Shown in pieces: positions 8,658 through 17,099 of a DNA stretch of 64,000 bases. Position 1 is the first letter of the stretch, and each line of letters opens with the position of its first letter. The DNA comes from Saccharopolyspora montiporae (GTDB lineage Bacteria; Actinomycetota; Actinomycetes; Mycobacteriales; Pseudonocardiaceae): contig NZ_JADEYC010000015.1 in NCBI RefSeq assembly GCF_015209505.1, forward strand, positions 124,001-188,000. The letters run 5' to 3'. The position numbers were made by a program, and so were the translations under genes. Under the pieces are notes generated by a model. That model saw only the letters and a program-made list of their open reading frames with translations, did not search any database and was not told the DNA's origin.

Positions 8658-9512
8658 CTACTTCAGTTGGTCGGCCAGGGTTGAGATGTGGGCGCTGGAG
8701 TCCTTGGGGTTGAGGGCCCTGGTGCAGACCTGCTCGAACGCCTTGAGGTAGTCGGCCGTGTCCGCGTGCTTGTCCAGGAAGCGGGAATTGGCCGAGTCGC
8801 CCAGGTGCACCACCTGCGGGTCGGCGTCGTCCGGGAACGAGAACACCGCGATCCGGTCGCTCATCAGCGGGTGCCCACCCGCCTCGAACGGCAGGACCTG
8901 GATCGTCACGTTGCGCCGGTAGCCCAGCAGCACCAGGTGCTCCAGCTGCCTGCGCTGCACGGCGGGACCACCCACCGCGCGGCGCAGCGCCGACTCGTCC
9001 AGCACCGCCCACAGCTCCAGCGGGTTGTCGCCCACCAGCCGCTGCTGCCGGGCGGTCAGCACCTGCTCCAGTTCGCCCAGCTCGTCCTCGGTGCGCGGCG
9101 CGACCTCGGTGCTGCGCAAGGCGTGGCAGTACTCCGCGGTCTGCAGCAGATCGGGCAGCGGGGCCGCTCCGTAGCAGCTCACGGCCTTGGCGGCGGTCTC
9201 AAGGCCGAGATAGGTCTGCAGCCCCGGCACTTGGGCGGTGCTCGGGTACTGCTGCCACCAGCCGCGCTGCTTGGAATCCTGCGCCAGGTCCAGTAGCTGG
9301 TCGAGCCCGTCCGGGCCGACGCCGTAGAACTCGGCCATCAGCCGCACGTCGGACGTGCGCACCGGGACGCGGCCGAGCTCGATCTGGCTGATCTTGCCCT
9401 GCGAGCAGTCGAGATGGGCGGCGACCTCGCGGTGCGTGCGGCCCGCGCTCTCGCGGATCCTGCGCAGTTCGCTGCCGAGTCGCCTGCGGTGCACGGTCGG
9501 ACTCTTACTCAC
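8658..9512 (-). CDS. XRE-family regulator with DUF5753 (Scr1-like)
   Basis: This 284-residue protein has an N-terminal XRE helix-turn-helix (LGSELRRIRESAGRTHREVA, then LDCSQGKISQIELGRVPV, residues 12-50). A DUF5753 domain (about 95-275) follows, with the family signatures QTYLGLETAAKAVSCYGAAPLP, LPDLLQTAEYCHAL, LWAVLDESALRRAVGG and VQVLPF-like TIQVLPFEAGGHPLMS. These regulators are numerous in actinomycetes and often pair with a small DUF397 protein, but no DUF397 frame is visible next to it. Target unknown. It is convergent with pstB, so a phosphate role is not implied. Confidence 0.85.
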   Translation of the reverse strand: MSKSPTVHRRRLGSELRRIRESAGRTHREVAAHLDCSQGKISQIELGRVPVRTSDVRLMAEFYGVGPDGLDQLLDLAQDSKQRGWWQQYPSTAQVPGLQTYLGLETAAKAVSCYGAAPLPDLLQTAEYCHALRSTEVAPRTEDELGELEQVLTARQQRLVGDNPLELWAVLDESALRRAVGGPAVQRRQLEHLVLLGYRRNVTIQVLPFEAGGHPLMSDRIAVFSFPDDADPQVVHLGDSANSRFLDKHADTADYLKAFEQVCTRALNPKDSSAHISTLADQLK

Positions 9513-9642
9513 CGCGCACCGGTCCGTGTTCGATTCTGATCAGTCTCACTCGAACGAGGATCGCACGAATCGGACGGGACATCGACTATTGAGATCGAGT
9601 ATTAATAGTTCTGTTGCCGGCCAGCGTCAGGCGCGGCGGCGG

Positions 9643-10290
9643 TCAGCTGCTGGGCATCTTGCCGGTGACGATGAAGACGACCCGCCGGGCCACCGAGACC
9701 GCGTGATCGGCGAACCGCTCGTAGAACCGGCCGAGCAGGGTCACGTCGACCGCCGCGGCCACCCCGTGCGACCACTCCGGGCTCATCATCACGGTGAACA
9801 GGTGCCGGTGGAGGTCGTCCATCTCGTCGTCGTCCTCCTCCAACCCGCGCGCCGCCTCGACGTCCTGCGTCTGCAGCACGGTCAGCACGCGGCCGGACAG
9901 CTTCACCGCGATCCGCCCCATCTCGGCGAAGTACGGCTGCACGTCCGGCGGGAGCACCGGGTGCGGATGCCTGCGCCGCGCGGTCTTGGCCACGTGCAGC
10001 GCCAGGTCGCCCATTCGTTCGAGGTCCTCGGCCGCGTGGATGCTGGAGATGACGGTGCGCAGATCACCGGCCACCGGGGCCTGCAGCGCCAGCAGCCCGA
10101 ACGCGTGCTCCTCGGCGCGCGCCCTGGTCTCGTCGACCTGCACGTCCTCCTCGATCACCTGCTCTGCGAGTTGCAGGTCGGTTTCCAGGAGTGCCTGGGT
10201 CGCCCGCTCCATGGCGGTACCGGCCATCTTCGACATCGAGGCGAGCTCCTCGGCCAGCTTGCCGAGCTGTTCCTGGTAAACCTCACGCAT
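9643..10290 (-). CDS. phoU: Phosphate signalling protein PhoU
   Basis: This 215-residue all-helical protein is made of two PhoU repeats. The first carries [19 protein letters not shown] and the second [31 protein letters not shown] with the acidic metal-binding cluster. It ends [18 protein letters not shown], the typical C-terminus. PhoU links the Pst transporter to PhoR, keeping the PHO regulon off when phosphate is ample. A three-unit PHO box precedes it, so it is itself under PhoP control. It corresponds to phoY2 (Rv0821c). Confidence 0.93.
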   Translation of the reverse strand: MREVYQEQLGKLAEELASMSKMAGTAMERATQALLETDLQLAEQVIEEDVQVDETRARAEEHAFGLLALQAPVAGDLRTVISSIHAAEDLERMGDLALHVAKTARRRHPHPVLPPDVQPYFAEMGRIAVKLSGRVLTVLQTQDVEAARGLEEDDDEMDDLHRHLFTVMMSPEWSHGVAAAVDVTLLGRFYERFADHAVSVARRVVFIVTGKMPSS

Positions 10291-10318
10291 GGCTTCAGCC
10301 TACGTCGCTGCGGAATCC

Positions 10319-10351
10319 GGTGAGGTGACCCGTGGTGAACCGCTGGTGAAC
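10319..10351 (-). promoter_or_regulatory. Triple PHO box upstream of phoU
   Basis: On the minus strand three contiguous 11-nt units run GTTCACCAGCG (10351-10341), GTTCACCACGG (10340-10330) and GTCACCTCACC (10329-10319). The first two match the PhoP consensus perfectly and the third is degenerate. The array ends 28 bp before the phoU start, close to where a promoter should lie. Confidence 0.85.
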
Positions 10352-10528
10352 GGGGCATGATGAACCGGTTCGAGTGAGGTCCGCCGGTCGTCCGCGGAGA
10401 ACGCGGCGGCGGGGTCACCGAGCCCGTGACCAGCCCCGGTAGCTCCGCGTCCGGGGCCGAGCGGGGGTCGCGGCGCGGCAGTGCCGCCCCGCGTGCCCGC
10501 GGGCGAACCGGTTCAGCCGGAGCGGACG

Positions 10529-12340
10529 TCAGCCTGCGGTCATGACGACGGCCAGGACCACGATGACGGCCACGACCGCCGCCACGGCCAGCACGATGAG
10601 GTTGGTGCGCCGTTTGCGCTGCTGCTTCTTGTACGCCATCCGGGACTGCCCGTCCCGGCCCTCGTGGAAGTCGAACGGCATATCGGTGCCGAGCTCGGGC
10701 TCCTTGCGCTGCCCGACCAGCCAGGAGAGTTTCTTGCGGCGCGCCGCTTCCTCCTGCGCGATCTCGTCGTGCACGGCGGAGAAGCGGGCCAGCGTGGCGT
10801 CGATCTCCTGCACGTCGTTCAGCCGCTCGCCCTCGTCGGCGTCCTCGTCGCCGGGCTCGGAGCCGTCCCGGTCGCCCGTGCCGAGGTCGTCGTAGTAGTC
10901 GGCGTCGTAGTCGTCGTAGGGGTCCCCGGCATCCGGCTGCGCGGCGACGATGGCCGTCTGCTCGGCATCGGCGGGAGCGACCGGCCGCGCGAGCGCAGTC
11001 GCCTCCGGCGCGCTCTGCTGGTGCCCCGCGGCTTGGTGCGGCGGGGGGTTCGGTGCGGGCCGGTGCGGGGCGACCTGCTCGTGCCCGTTGGTGCCGCGGG
11101 GCGGTGCGGGGCTCCGGTTCGCGGTGCCCGGTGCGGATCCGTTCGTGTTCTCCGGGGCCGCCGGGACCGGAGGGTGCTGGGTAGTGGCCTCCAGGTCGGA
11201 TTCCGCGGCCGCCGACCCCGCTGCTGCGGCTGCTGCGGCGGCAGCGGCGCCTGCCGCGGTCGCGCCGTTCTTGCCGGGCCCCGTGCTCGCGGATCCCTGG
11301 CTGCGCGGCTGGTTCGGCTGCGGCGGCTGGTTCTGCGCGGCCCGTTGCCCGGTCGGCGGTCCTGCCGGTGGCTGCGGCGCGGCCTGGTCGGGTGGGACCG
11401 GTCTGCGGCGGCCCCCGGTCTCCGGGGCCTGCGGCGCCCCTCCGCCGTTCAGCGCCTGCGTGATGCGGGTCGGGTCGTACTGCTGACCACCGGCCGCTCG
11501 TGCTCCCTGCTGCTGTCCAGAACCCTGCTGCTGTCCGGCGTCCGATCCGCCCGCGGCGGGGGTGCCTGGAGCAGGGGTGCCTGGAGCAGGGGTGCCCGGA
11601 GCCGGCGTGCCGGGAGCGGGCGTGCCCGGAGCCGGCGTGCCGGGCCCCTGCCGCGAGGTCGGGGACTGCCTGCGCCGCGGTGGTCGGGGTGGCTGTTCGT
11701 TCCCGGCGGGCTGCTGCGGCCCGTCAGCCGGCGGGGCCCAGGCGTTCTGCTGGCTCGCGGTCTGCCGGGAGCCGTTCTGCTGCGGAGGCGGATCACCCGC
11801 GGGATTCGTCCAACCGCGCTGCGGTGGCTGCGGTGCGTCCGGCCCCGCCGAGTTCTGCTGCCCGGCGGGCGGCGCCGCGGGGGGTCCCTGGCGCGCAGGT
11901 CCGCTGGGAGCGGCCCCGCCGCCTACCGGGGGAGTGCCGGGTTGGGGGCGCCCGTTCTGCTGGTTCGACCGGCCGCGTCGACCGCTGCGTCCGCCGGACG
12001 GCGGGGCGCCCGTGCCGCGGGCTTCGGCCGATCGGCTGCCCGGAGCGTCCGCGGGCTGCTGCGCGGCCCCGTCCGGCTGGGCCGCCGGACCGTGCTGCGC
12101 TGCCCCGCCCTGCGCCGGGCCGGGTGGGGCTTCGGCGTCCGGTTCGGCGGCTCGGCGGCGGTGCGAACCGGTCCCGCCCGGGGACTTGCCGTGCTTGGAC
12201 AGCAGGTCGATGACCCGGGTGCCACCCGTGCCGTCATCGCCGAGGCTGCGTCGCCGGCGACTGGCCGCGGACTCTTCGGCGTCCTGGTCGGAGTGGGGAT
12301 CCCGGTGCCCGAAGTCGCCATGCCGGGGGTCCTGCGGCAC
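10529..12340 (-). CDS. Large disordered Pro/Ala/Gln-rich tail-anchored protein, unknown function
   Basis: This 603-residue protein is almost wholly low-complexity. It has a charged N-terminus with a short conserved-looking segment RVIDLLSKHGKSPGG (about residues 42-56), a Pro/Gln/Gly-rich middle with tandem PGTPA repeats (about 231-260), a polyalanine run (about 360-372), and an acidic Asp/Tyr stretch (about 465-500). A folded-looking helical segment (DVQEIDATLARFSAVHDEIA) follows. A single C-terminal membrane helix (LIVLAVAAVVAVIVVLAVVM) ends three residues from the terminus. The topology is tail-anchored with a cytosolic bulk, or the reverse. GTG start with GGGAGGG upstream. I do not recognise a named family. 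Confidence 0.7.
   Translation of the reverse strand: MPQDPRHGDFGHRDPHSDQDAEESAASRRRRSLGDDGTGGTRVIDLLSKHGKSPGGTGSHRRRAAEPDAEAPPGPAQGGAAQHGPAAQPDGAAQQPADAPGSRSAEARGTGAPPSGGRSGRRGRSNQQNGRPQPGTPPVGGGAAPSGPARQGPPAAPPAGQQNSAGPDAPQPPQRGWTNPAGDPPPQQNGSRQTASQQNAWAPPADGPQQPAGNEQPPRPPRRRQSPTSRQGPGTPAPGTPAPGTPAPGTPAPGTPAPGTPAAGGSDAGQQQGSGQQQGARAAGGQQYDPTRITQALNGGGAPQAPETGGRRRPVPPDQAAPQPPAGPPTGQRAAQNQPPQPNQPRSQGSASTGPGKNGATAAGAAAAAAAAAAGSAAAESDLEATTQHPPVPAAPENTNGSAPGTANRSPAPPRGTNGHEQVAPHRPAPNPPPHQAAGHQQSAPEATALARPVAPADAEQTAIVAAQPDAGDPYDDYDADYYDDLGTGDRDGSEPGDEDADEGERLNDVQEIDATLARFSAVHDEIAQEEAARRKKLSWLVGQRKEPELGTDMPFDFHEGRDGQSRMAYKKQQRKRRTNLIVLAVAAVVAVIVVLAVVMTAG
11561..11650. repeat. 15-bp coding tandem repeat (PGTPA array)
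   Basis: Five full 15-bp units (for example GGTGCCTGGAGCAGG at 11561 and again at 11576) and a degenerate sixth encode successive PGTPA pentapeptides in the disordered protein. Units 1 and 2 are identical, suggesting recent slippage and possible length variation between strains. Confidence 0.8.
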
Positions 12341-12593
12341 GCGTTTTCCCTCCCACCTTCAAGAGCCAACGATCCACGGATGAACGTCGGCGCACCAATA
12401 CCCCCCGACACGTATCGGTTGACGCCTCCGAGATAGTACGGCCGATCCGCCAAACTGACGATACCGCCGACCACTTCTGCACAATCAGTGCACGATGTCA
12501 CCCGGCAACTCGCCCAAACCGCGCAACTCCACTGCGGCGAACGACGTCGGGTAATCGGAGAGGCACGCTCCGAATTCCGCGATCCCATCGCGA

Positions 12594-13472
12594 TCAGTAA
12601 CCGCCTCCGGAGCCCGTGGCCGCGGTCGCCCGCCGGTCCGGTGCCCCCGCTAGCCGGATCTCCGCCCCGGCTTGGAAGGCCACCGCGTTGCGGCCGGCCT
12701 GCTTGGCCGCGTAGAGCAGGGCGTCCGCGCTGATCAGCTGCTGCTCCGCCGAGGCCGGCCCGGTCTCCCGCCGGCACGGCATGCCCTCGTGCGCCAGACC
12801 TGCGCTGATCGTCACCCGCAGTCCCGGCGCCATCTGCGGCCACGGGAAGCGCTCCACCCGGGCCCGAGTGCTCTCGCACAGCGAGACCGCCGCGTCCGGA
12901 TCGATGTCCGGCAGCACCAGCACGAACTCCTCGCCGCCGTAGCGGGCGCAGAACGCCCCGGTGGGCAGCGCTTCCTGGATCAGATCGACGACGCGCTGCA
13001 GCACCCGGTCCCCGAGCAGGTGCCCGTAGGTGTCGTTGACTTGCTTGAACCAATCCAGGTCGACGATGGCGACCGCGAGCCCCCCGTCGGATCCCGCCCG
13101 GTCGGCGAGCAGGCTGGAGAGTCGCTCGTCCAGGTAGCGCCGGTTGTAGCTGGCGGTCAGGCTGTCCCGCAGGCTCTGCTCGCGCGCTTCGGCGTGCTCC
13201 CTGCGCAGCCGGTTCACCTCGTGCCGGAGCTGCTCGGGCACTTTCGGCGCGTCCGATGTGGACATCATGTCCAGTGCTGAGCGCAGGTGGTGGTACGCCT
13301 GGCGCCACTGCCCGCGCGCCGCGAGCAGGCCGGCGATGGATTCGTGCATCTCGGCCATGCCGTTTCCCGACGCCAGGTCTTGGCGGGTCCGCTGCCCGGG
13401 AGGCGGCGCGGGGAAAGCGCAGTCGTCGCGGACCGGTTCCGGGCCGGTGTACCCGCCGCGGAGTCCGGTCAT
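12594..13472 (-). CDS. Diguanylate cyclase (GGDEF protein)
   Basis: This 292-residue soluble protein has an N-terminal helical region (about 1-120) with an AEMHESIAGLLAARGQWRQAY stretch resembling a TPR-like hairpin. A coiled segment (PEQLRHEVNRLRREHAEARE) and a C-terminal GGDEF domain (about 125-270) follow. The active-site loop is RYGGEEF, with the substrate-binding helix DSLTASYNRRYLDERL and the DLDWFKQVNDTYGH motif. No RxxD inhibitory site is visible ahead of GGEEF. Predicted to make c-di-GMP from two GTP. The ATG at 13472 (GGGAGG upstream) is preferred to the longer frame, which lacks family similarity. Confidence 0.85.
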   Translation of the reverse strand: MTGLRGGYTGPEPVRDDCAFPAPPPGQRTRQDLASGNGMAEMHESIAGLLAARGQWRQAYHHLRSALDMMSTSDAPKVPEQLRHEVNRLRREHAEAREQSLRDSLTASYNRRYLDERLSSLLADRAGSDGGLAVAIVDLDWFKQVNDTYGHLLGDRVLQRVVDLIQEALPTGAFCARYGGEEFVLVLPDIDPDAAVSLCESTRARVERFPWPQMAPGLRVTISAGLAHEGMPCRRETGPASAEQQLISADALLYAAKQAGRNAVAFQAGAEIRLAGAPDRRATAATGSGGGY

Positions 13473-13766
13473 CGCACTCACCTCCCGTTCGTGGTGTCGT
13501 CGCGTGCGGCTGTTCGCTTGAGATCGACCGGAGCAGGGGCGTTCGATTTCGCCCGACCGGCCGAGCGGACGCGAACACCTGTCGAATCCGGCGCTGCTTG
13601 TTGTGTACCGGCCCGGGGGGCGGATGTGGAAGCGAAACCGTCCGGACCCACCCGCACGGACGAGCACCGGACCCTGTGTTCCGCATCACCACTCGCCAAC
13701 GTCATCGGCAGGGTCCGGCGTCGCCGTTACCTTCCGTTGTGCGATCAAGCACATCCGTGGGCGGGA

Positions 13767-14213
13767 TCAGGACAAGCAGGGCGCGAACCCGCGGGCCTCG
13801 CCCCGGAGCAGCACCAGGTGCTGCGAACCGATCTGGTGGGCGGTGATCCGGCCCTGCTCGCGGATCGTCACTTCCACGGCGACCACCCACACCGAGCCGC
13901 GCGGCACCTGTCCGGCGGTGGTGAACTCCGGGTCCGGGCGCAGTGTGGACAGCGCGGGATCGAACTCGACGGTGGTGCTGCCGAGATCGCACACGCGGTC
14001 GGCGAAATCCGGGTGCTGCGTGGCGGTGAAGAACCGCGCCTGCTGCTGCGGACCGCTGCGGGCGGCCGTGGTGTTCTCCGCGAAGTACTGCACCGCGGCT
14101 TCCCGCGCATCGGAATCCGTTGGGGCGCTGGAGCACCCGGACACGAGTGCGATCACCGGCAGTGCGGTCAGGGCGGCGTGGCGCGGCCGGCCGCGCGCGG
14201 GCGTTCGCGGCAC
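13767..14213 (-). CDS. Putative lipoprotein, unknown function
   Basis: This 148-residue protein has a signal peptide ending in a lipobox (VIALVSGCSS; lipid-modified Cys about residue 27). The mature part is a small mixed alpha/beta domain (REAAVQYFAENTTAA, later VPRGSVWVVAVEVTIREQGR) and has two further Cys residues (RVCDLG and FAPCLS) that could pair. It may be a SnoaL/NTF2-like or conjugal-type accessory fold, but this is not provable by eye. It lies 6 bp beyond the dusB stop on the same strand and is likely co-transcribed. Confidence 0.7.
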   Translation of the reverse strand: MPRTPARGRPRHAALTALPVIALVSGCSSAPTDSDAREAAVQYFAENTTAARSGPQQQARFFTATQHPDFADRVCDLGSTTVEFDPALSTLRPDPEFTTAGQVPRGSVWVVAVEVTIREQGRITAHQIGSQHLVLLRGEARGFAPCLS

Positions 14214-14219
14214 GGCGGA

Positions 14220-15368
14220 TCAGCCGCCGTTGTGGTCGATCTCGGCAGCTGCGGGGACCGTCTCGTCCTCCGGGTCGTCCAGCCAGCCCTCCGGCAGCAC
14301 TACCTTGCCCGCCGATCCCTGCCGCCCGCGCGGACCATCGGCGTCGTCCGGGAACGGCACGTCCGGATCGAGCTCGGCCAGCAGGTCGTCCAGCTCGCCG
14401 AGCCCGGACACCAGGCCGAAGCGGTGCCGCAGCTCCGAGCCGACCGGGAATCCGCGGAGGTACTGCGCCATGTGCTTGCGCAGGTCGCGCAGGCCCTTCT
14501 GCTCACCCATGTGCTCGGCGAGCAGCTCCGCGTGCCGGCGCAGGACCTGCGCGACCTCGCCCAGCGGCGGCCCCGGTGGCACCGGTTCTCCGGCGAACAC
14601 GGCCTGCAGATCGCGGAACAGCCAGGGGCGCCCGAGGCAGCCGCGGCCGACGACCACGCCGTCGCAACCGGTTTCGCGCATCATGCGGGTCGCGTCCGCG
14701 GCGCTGAAGATATCGCCGTTGCCCAGGACGGGGATCGTGCGCACGTGCTCGGCCAGCCTGGCGATCGCCGACCAGTCGGCCTGCCCGGAATAGCGCTGCG
14801 CCGCGGTGCGCCCGTGCAGTGCGACGGCGGCGGCCCCGCTCTCCTCGGCGATGCGCCCCGCGTCCAGGTAGGTGTGGTGCTCGTCATCGATGCCGACGCG
14901 GAACTTGACCGTCACCGGAACGCCCGCGGGCTCGGCCGCGCGCACCGCGGCCCGCACGATCTCGCCGAACAGCCTGCGCTTGTACGGCAGTGCGGACCCG
15001 CCGCCCTTGCGGGTGACCTTGGGCACCGGGCAGCCGAAGTTCATGTCGATGTGGTCGGCGAGCCCCTCGTCCACGATCATCCGCGCCGCGCGGTACATCG
15101 TCTGCGGGTCCACGCCGTAGAGCTGCATCGACCGCGGGTGCTCGTCCGGGTCGAAGGCGACCATCTCCAGCGTCTTCGGGTCGCGTTCGACAAGCGCGCG
15201 GGTGGTGATCATCTCGCACACGTACAGGCCCGCCCCGTACTCCCGGCACAGCCTGCGGAAGGCGACGTTGGTGATCCCGGCCATCGGCGCGAGCACCACC
15301 GGCGGATCGACGGGATGGGGGCCGATCCGGAGCGCGGGCTTGGTCAGCGTGGCAGTCACGCGCTCCAT
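14220..15368 (-). CDS. dusB: tRNA-dihydrouridine synthase DusB
   Basis: This 382-residue FMN enzyme reduces uridines in tRNA D-loops. It has the TIM-barrel start VVLAPMAGITNVAFRRLCRE, the catalytic Cys in DMNFGCPVPKVTRKGGGSAL, the FMN/substrate motifs VKFRVGIDDEHHTY and VALHGRTAAQRYSG, and the phosphate-binding VLGNGDIFSA and VVVGRGCLGRPW. The C-terminal helical tRNA-binding domain includes LRKHMAQYLRGFP. The ATG at 15368 is chosen over the longer frame (15392) because GAGGACA precedes it; an internal GTG two codons on is also possible. The last 45 residues are an acidic, poorly conserved tail. Confidence 0.93.
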   Translation of the reverse strand: MERVTATLTKPALRIGPHPVDPPVVLAPMAGITNVAFRRLCREYGAGLYVCEMITTRALVERDPKTLEMVAFDPDEHPRSMQLYGVDPQTMYRAARMIVDEGLADHIDMNFGCPVPKVTRKGGGSALPYKRRLFGEIVRAAVRAAEPAGVPVTVKFRVGIDDEHHTYLDAGRIAEESGAAAVALHGRTAAQRYSGQADWSAIARLAEHVRTIPVLGNGDIFSAADATRMMRETGCDGVVVGRGCLGRPWLFRDLQAVFAGEPVPPGPPLGEVAQVLRRHAELLAEHMGEQKGLRDLRKHMAQYLRGFPVGSELRHRFGLVSGLGELDDLLAELDPDVPFPDDADGPRGRQGSAGKVVLPEGWLDDPEDETVPAAAEIDHNGG

Positions 15369-15441
15369 TGTCCTCGGCCGAACCGGGCGCATCGAGCTGG
15401 GCGGGCACCGGCGCCCGGTCGGTGCCCGCCCGCGGCCCCGG

Positions 15442-16116
15442 TCAGAACGAGGCGGTCAGGCAGGCCAGCCGGTCGCCGGCTTCCCCGGCCTCGCCCGGTT
15501 CTGTGTGGGTGTGCTCCTGGTGGATCACCAGCGAGTTCGCGTCGTCGCGGCCCTCGAACTGCCACGCGCCTTCCGCGGTGGCCTGGCCGTTGCCCTCGGC
15601 GTCGGTGTGGAAGTCCAGCCAGACCTCGTTCTCCGGGTTGGCGAAGGCCGGGTCGACCGACGGCTTGACCGGGTCGGCTTCCTGCTGGAAGTGCGGTCCG
15701 GCGTCGTCCCCGCTCGGCCCGCACGGTTGGGTGTGCACGTGCGCGCCGTACTCCCGGTCCGGCTGCAGGCCGGTGAACTCGGTGGTGATCCGCTGCCCGC
15801 CGTCCGGGAGCGCTTCGGTGCGCACCTTGGCGGTCGACCCCGGTGGGGCCTGCTGCTCGTCGTAGGTGACCGCCGTGGCGCCCTCCTGGAACGGTTCGAA
15901 GGTGCCCTCGGCGTCGGCCTGCTGCTGACCGGGCTCCGGAGCCGCCGGTTGTTCGCCGTGTTCCCCGTGCTCGGGCTGCTCGGGTTCGGCGGGCGGCGGC
16001 TGCTCGGCGGCAGGGGGCTGGCCCTGCTCCTCGCCCTGCCCGCAGCCGACGAGCAGCGATGCCGCGGCGAACGCGCCGAGGATCGGGCCGAGAAGCCGTT
16101 TGCGCTGGTGCACCAT
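15442..16116 (-). CDS. Cu/Zn superoxide dismutase-like lipoprotein (SodC family)
   Basis: This 224-residue protein has a lipobox signal (FAAASLLVGCGQ, lipid-modified Cys about residue 20) and a 50-residue Pro/Gln/Glu linker. A SodC-like beta-barrel follows, with the copper-site pattern YGAHVHTQPCG (HxH), GPHFQ, WLDFHTDAEGNG, LVIHQEHTHTEPGEAGDRL and a terminal Cys that can pair with PCG. The central zinc loop is shorter than in classical SodC, and the usual metal-site Asp is not obvious. True dismutase activity is therefore uncertain and a copper-only type is possible. A longer frame upstream has no signal-like start. ATG at 16116 follows AAAGGGA. Confidence 0.75.
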   Translation of the reverse strand: MVHQRKRLLGPILGAFAAASLLVGCGQGEEQGQPPAAEQPPPAEPEQPEHGEHGEQPAAPEPGQQQADAEGTFEPFQEGATAVTYDEQQAPPGSTAKVRTEALPDGGQRITTEFTGLQPDREYGAHVHTQPCGPSGDDAGPHFQQEADPVKPSVDPAFANPENEVWLDFHTDAEGNGQATAEGAWQFEGRDDANSLVIHQEHTHTEPGEAGEAGDRLACLTASF

Positions 16117-16266
16117 GGGAATAGGTCCCTTTCGATCGCTGGCACGGAGTGCGCCCGATTCTGCCGCTTTGCCGCCGTGCTGGACAGCTGCGTGGTACAT
16201 GATCTGCGCCGAACCGGCCGTGATCACTCGTGCGGGGGATGTGCGCGGTGGCCGTCGCGCGGATGT

Positions 16267-16704
16267 TCACTCCTCGGGATCGCCCGGGCTCCAGGCGTAG
16301 GCGGTGTCGCCGGCGACCACCACGGCGGTCGCGGCCGCATCGCAGGTCAGGTGCTGCTCGCCACCCGGGTGGTGTGGGAACCAGTCCGCGTGCAGCTCGG
16401 GAGACCCGGCAGCCGGTTCGCCCGGGGTGCAGGCGCCGGGCGGCAGAGCGGCACCGCCGAGGTCGAACCGCAGGATGCGCGCGTTCGTGTCCAGGTCGTA
16501 CTTGATCGCGATCCCGGTCGCCTGGTCCGGGATCCAGGCCGGCACCCAGCTCTGCGCACCGCCGTCGGCGCTGCGCACCTCGGCCATGCTCGGGTAGTGC
16601 ACTTCCACCGGCTCCGGGCCCGCACCGCATCCCGCAGCCGCCCCGGAGCCCGCAGCCGCCCCGGCGAGGAGGAGTCCGCCGATGAGCGGCCTGATGCGTG
16701 CCAC
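16267..16704 (-). CDS. Putative secreted lipoprotein, unknown function
   Basis: This 145-residue protein has an N-terminal signal (IRPLIGGLLLAGAAAGSGAA) ending AAAGCGAG, a plausible lipobox with Cys at about residue 27. The mature domain contains VHYPSMAEVRSADGG, WVPAWIPDQATGIAIKYDLD and LTCDAAATAVVVAGDTAYAWSPG, with two Cys residues (ACTPG and LTCDA) likely to pair. No family recognised. GTG at 16704 with GGGAAGGGA upstream is better than the much longer frame that runs to 16872. It shares orientation with the SodC-like gene, 150 bp upstream of it. Confidence 0.65.
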   Translation of the reverse strand: MARIRPLIGGLLLAGAAAGSGAAAGCGAGPEPVEVHYPSMAEVRSADGGAQSWVPAWIPDQATGIAIKYDLDTNARILRFDLGGAALPPGACTPGEPAAGSPELHADWFPHHPGGEQHLTCDAAATAVVVAGDTAYAWSPGDPEE

Positions 16705-16957
16705 GTGCCGTCCCTTCCCGTGATGGTCGCCGCTCACCATCGTGCAGATCCGCGACGCTCCGAGGGGGTCACGCGTGCGCTCGGACGCGAAAATGTGGCG
16801 TCCGCAACGCTCTTCGGCTGCCCGCCGTTCGCCGCAGTGGAACAACCGAACGGGAGTTCGAGGTAGGAGCACCGGTCGACAACGCCCAGGGCAACAACGC
16901 GCGAACCGCCGACCGCCCCACGGGGCGGCCTCTCGACCTTGTAGCCTTGCTCCGGCA

Positions 16958-17030
16958 GGGCCGTTAGCTCAACCGGCAGAGCAGCGGACTTTTAATCCGC
17001 GGGTTCGGGGTTCGATCCCCCGGCGGCCCA
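16958..17030 (+). tRNA. tRNA-Lys(UUU)
   Basis: A 73-nt cloverleaf with acceptor pair GGGCCGU/GCGGCCC, D-loop AGCTCAACCGGCAGAG, anticodon loop CTTTTAA (anticodon TTT, 16991-16993), T-arm GGTTCGATCCC and discriminator A. CCA is not encoded. Its 3' half, from the base just after the anticodon, is duplicated at 24777, marking it as the integration site of the downstream element. Confidence 0.95.
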
Positions 17031-17045
17031 CAAAACCCCAGGTCA
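16994..17045 (+). repeat. attL: 52-bp direct repeat copy at tRNA-Lys
   Basis: The 52-bp sequence beginning AATCCGCGGGTTCGG and ending ACCCCAGGTCA is repeated exactly at 24777-24828. This copy begins immediately 3' of the anticodon and runs 15 bp past the tRNA end. The bases on either side differ between copies, which defines the limits of the repeat. Confidence 0.93.
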
Positions 17046-17058
17046 GAAGCTGGGGTTT
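17033..17058 (+). terminator. Terminator for tRNA-Lys, straddling the attL edge
   Basis: A perfect 9-bp stem, AAACCCCAG (17033-17041) and CTGGGGTTT (17050-17058), with an 8-nt loop, ends in a short T-run. The left arm lies in the 52-bp att core and the right arm in element DNA. At attR only four of the bases can pair, so the element supplies the working terminator. Confidence 0.75.
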
Positions 17059-17099
17059 CCGTGCTTTCCGGGCGCCATCCACGCTGAACTCACGCAAAA

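Noticed and set aside
11220..11260. Alanine-codon repeat as a CRISPR-like or microsatellite array
   Set aside because: It is an in-frame polyalanine tract of the disordered protein with no spacers. No CRISPR repeats were seen anywhere in the window.
10481..12436. A 651-codon plus-strand frame opposite the disordered protein
   Set aside because: The minus-strand frame has a proper start, a ribosome site and a C-terminal membrane helix; the plus frame is Arg/Gly-rich shadow sequence.
13287..15668. A 793-codon plus-strand frame
   Set aside because: Antisense to the GGDEF protein, a lipoprotein and dusB, all with clear motifs; it has composition typical of antisense frames only.
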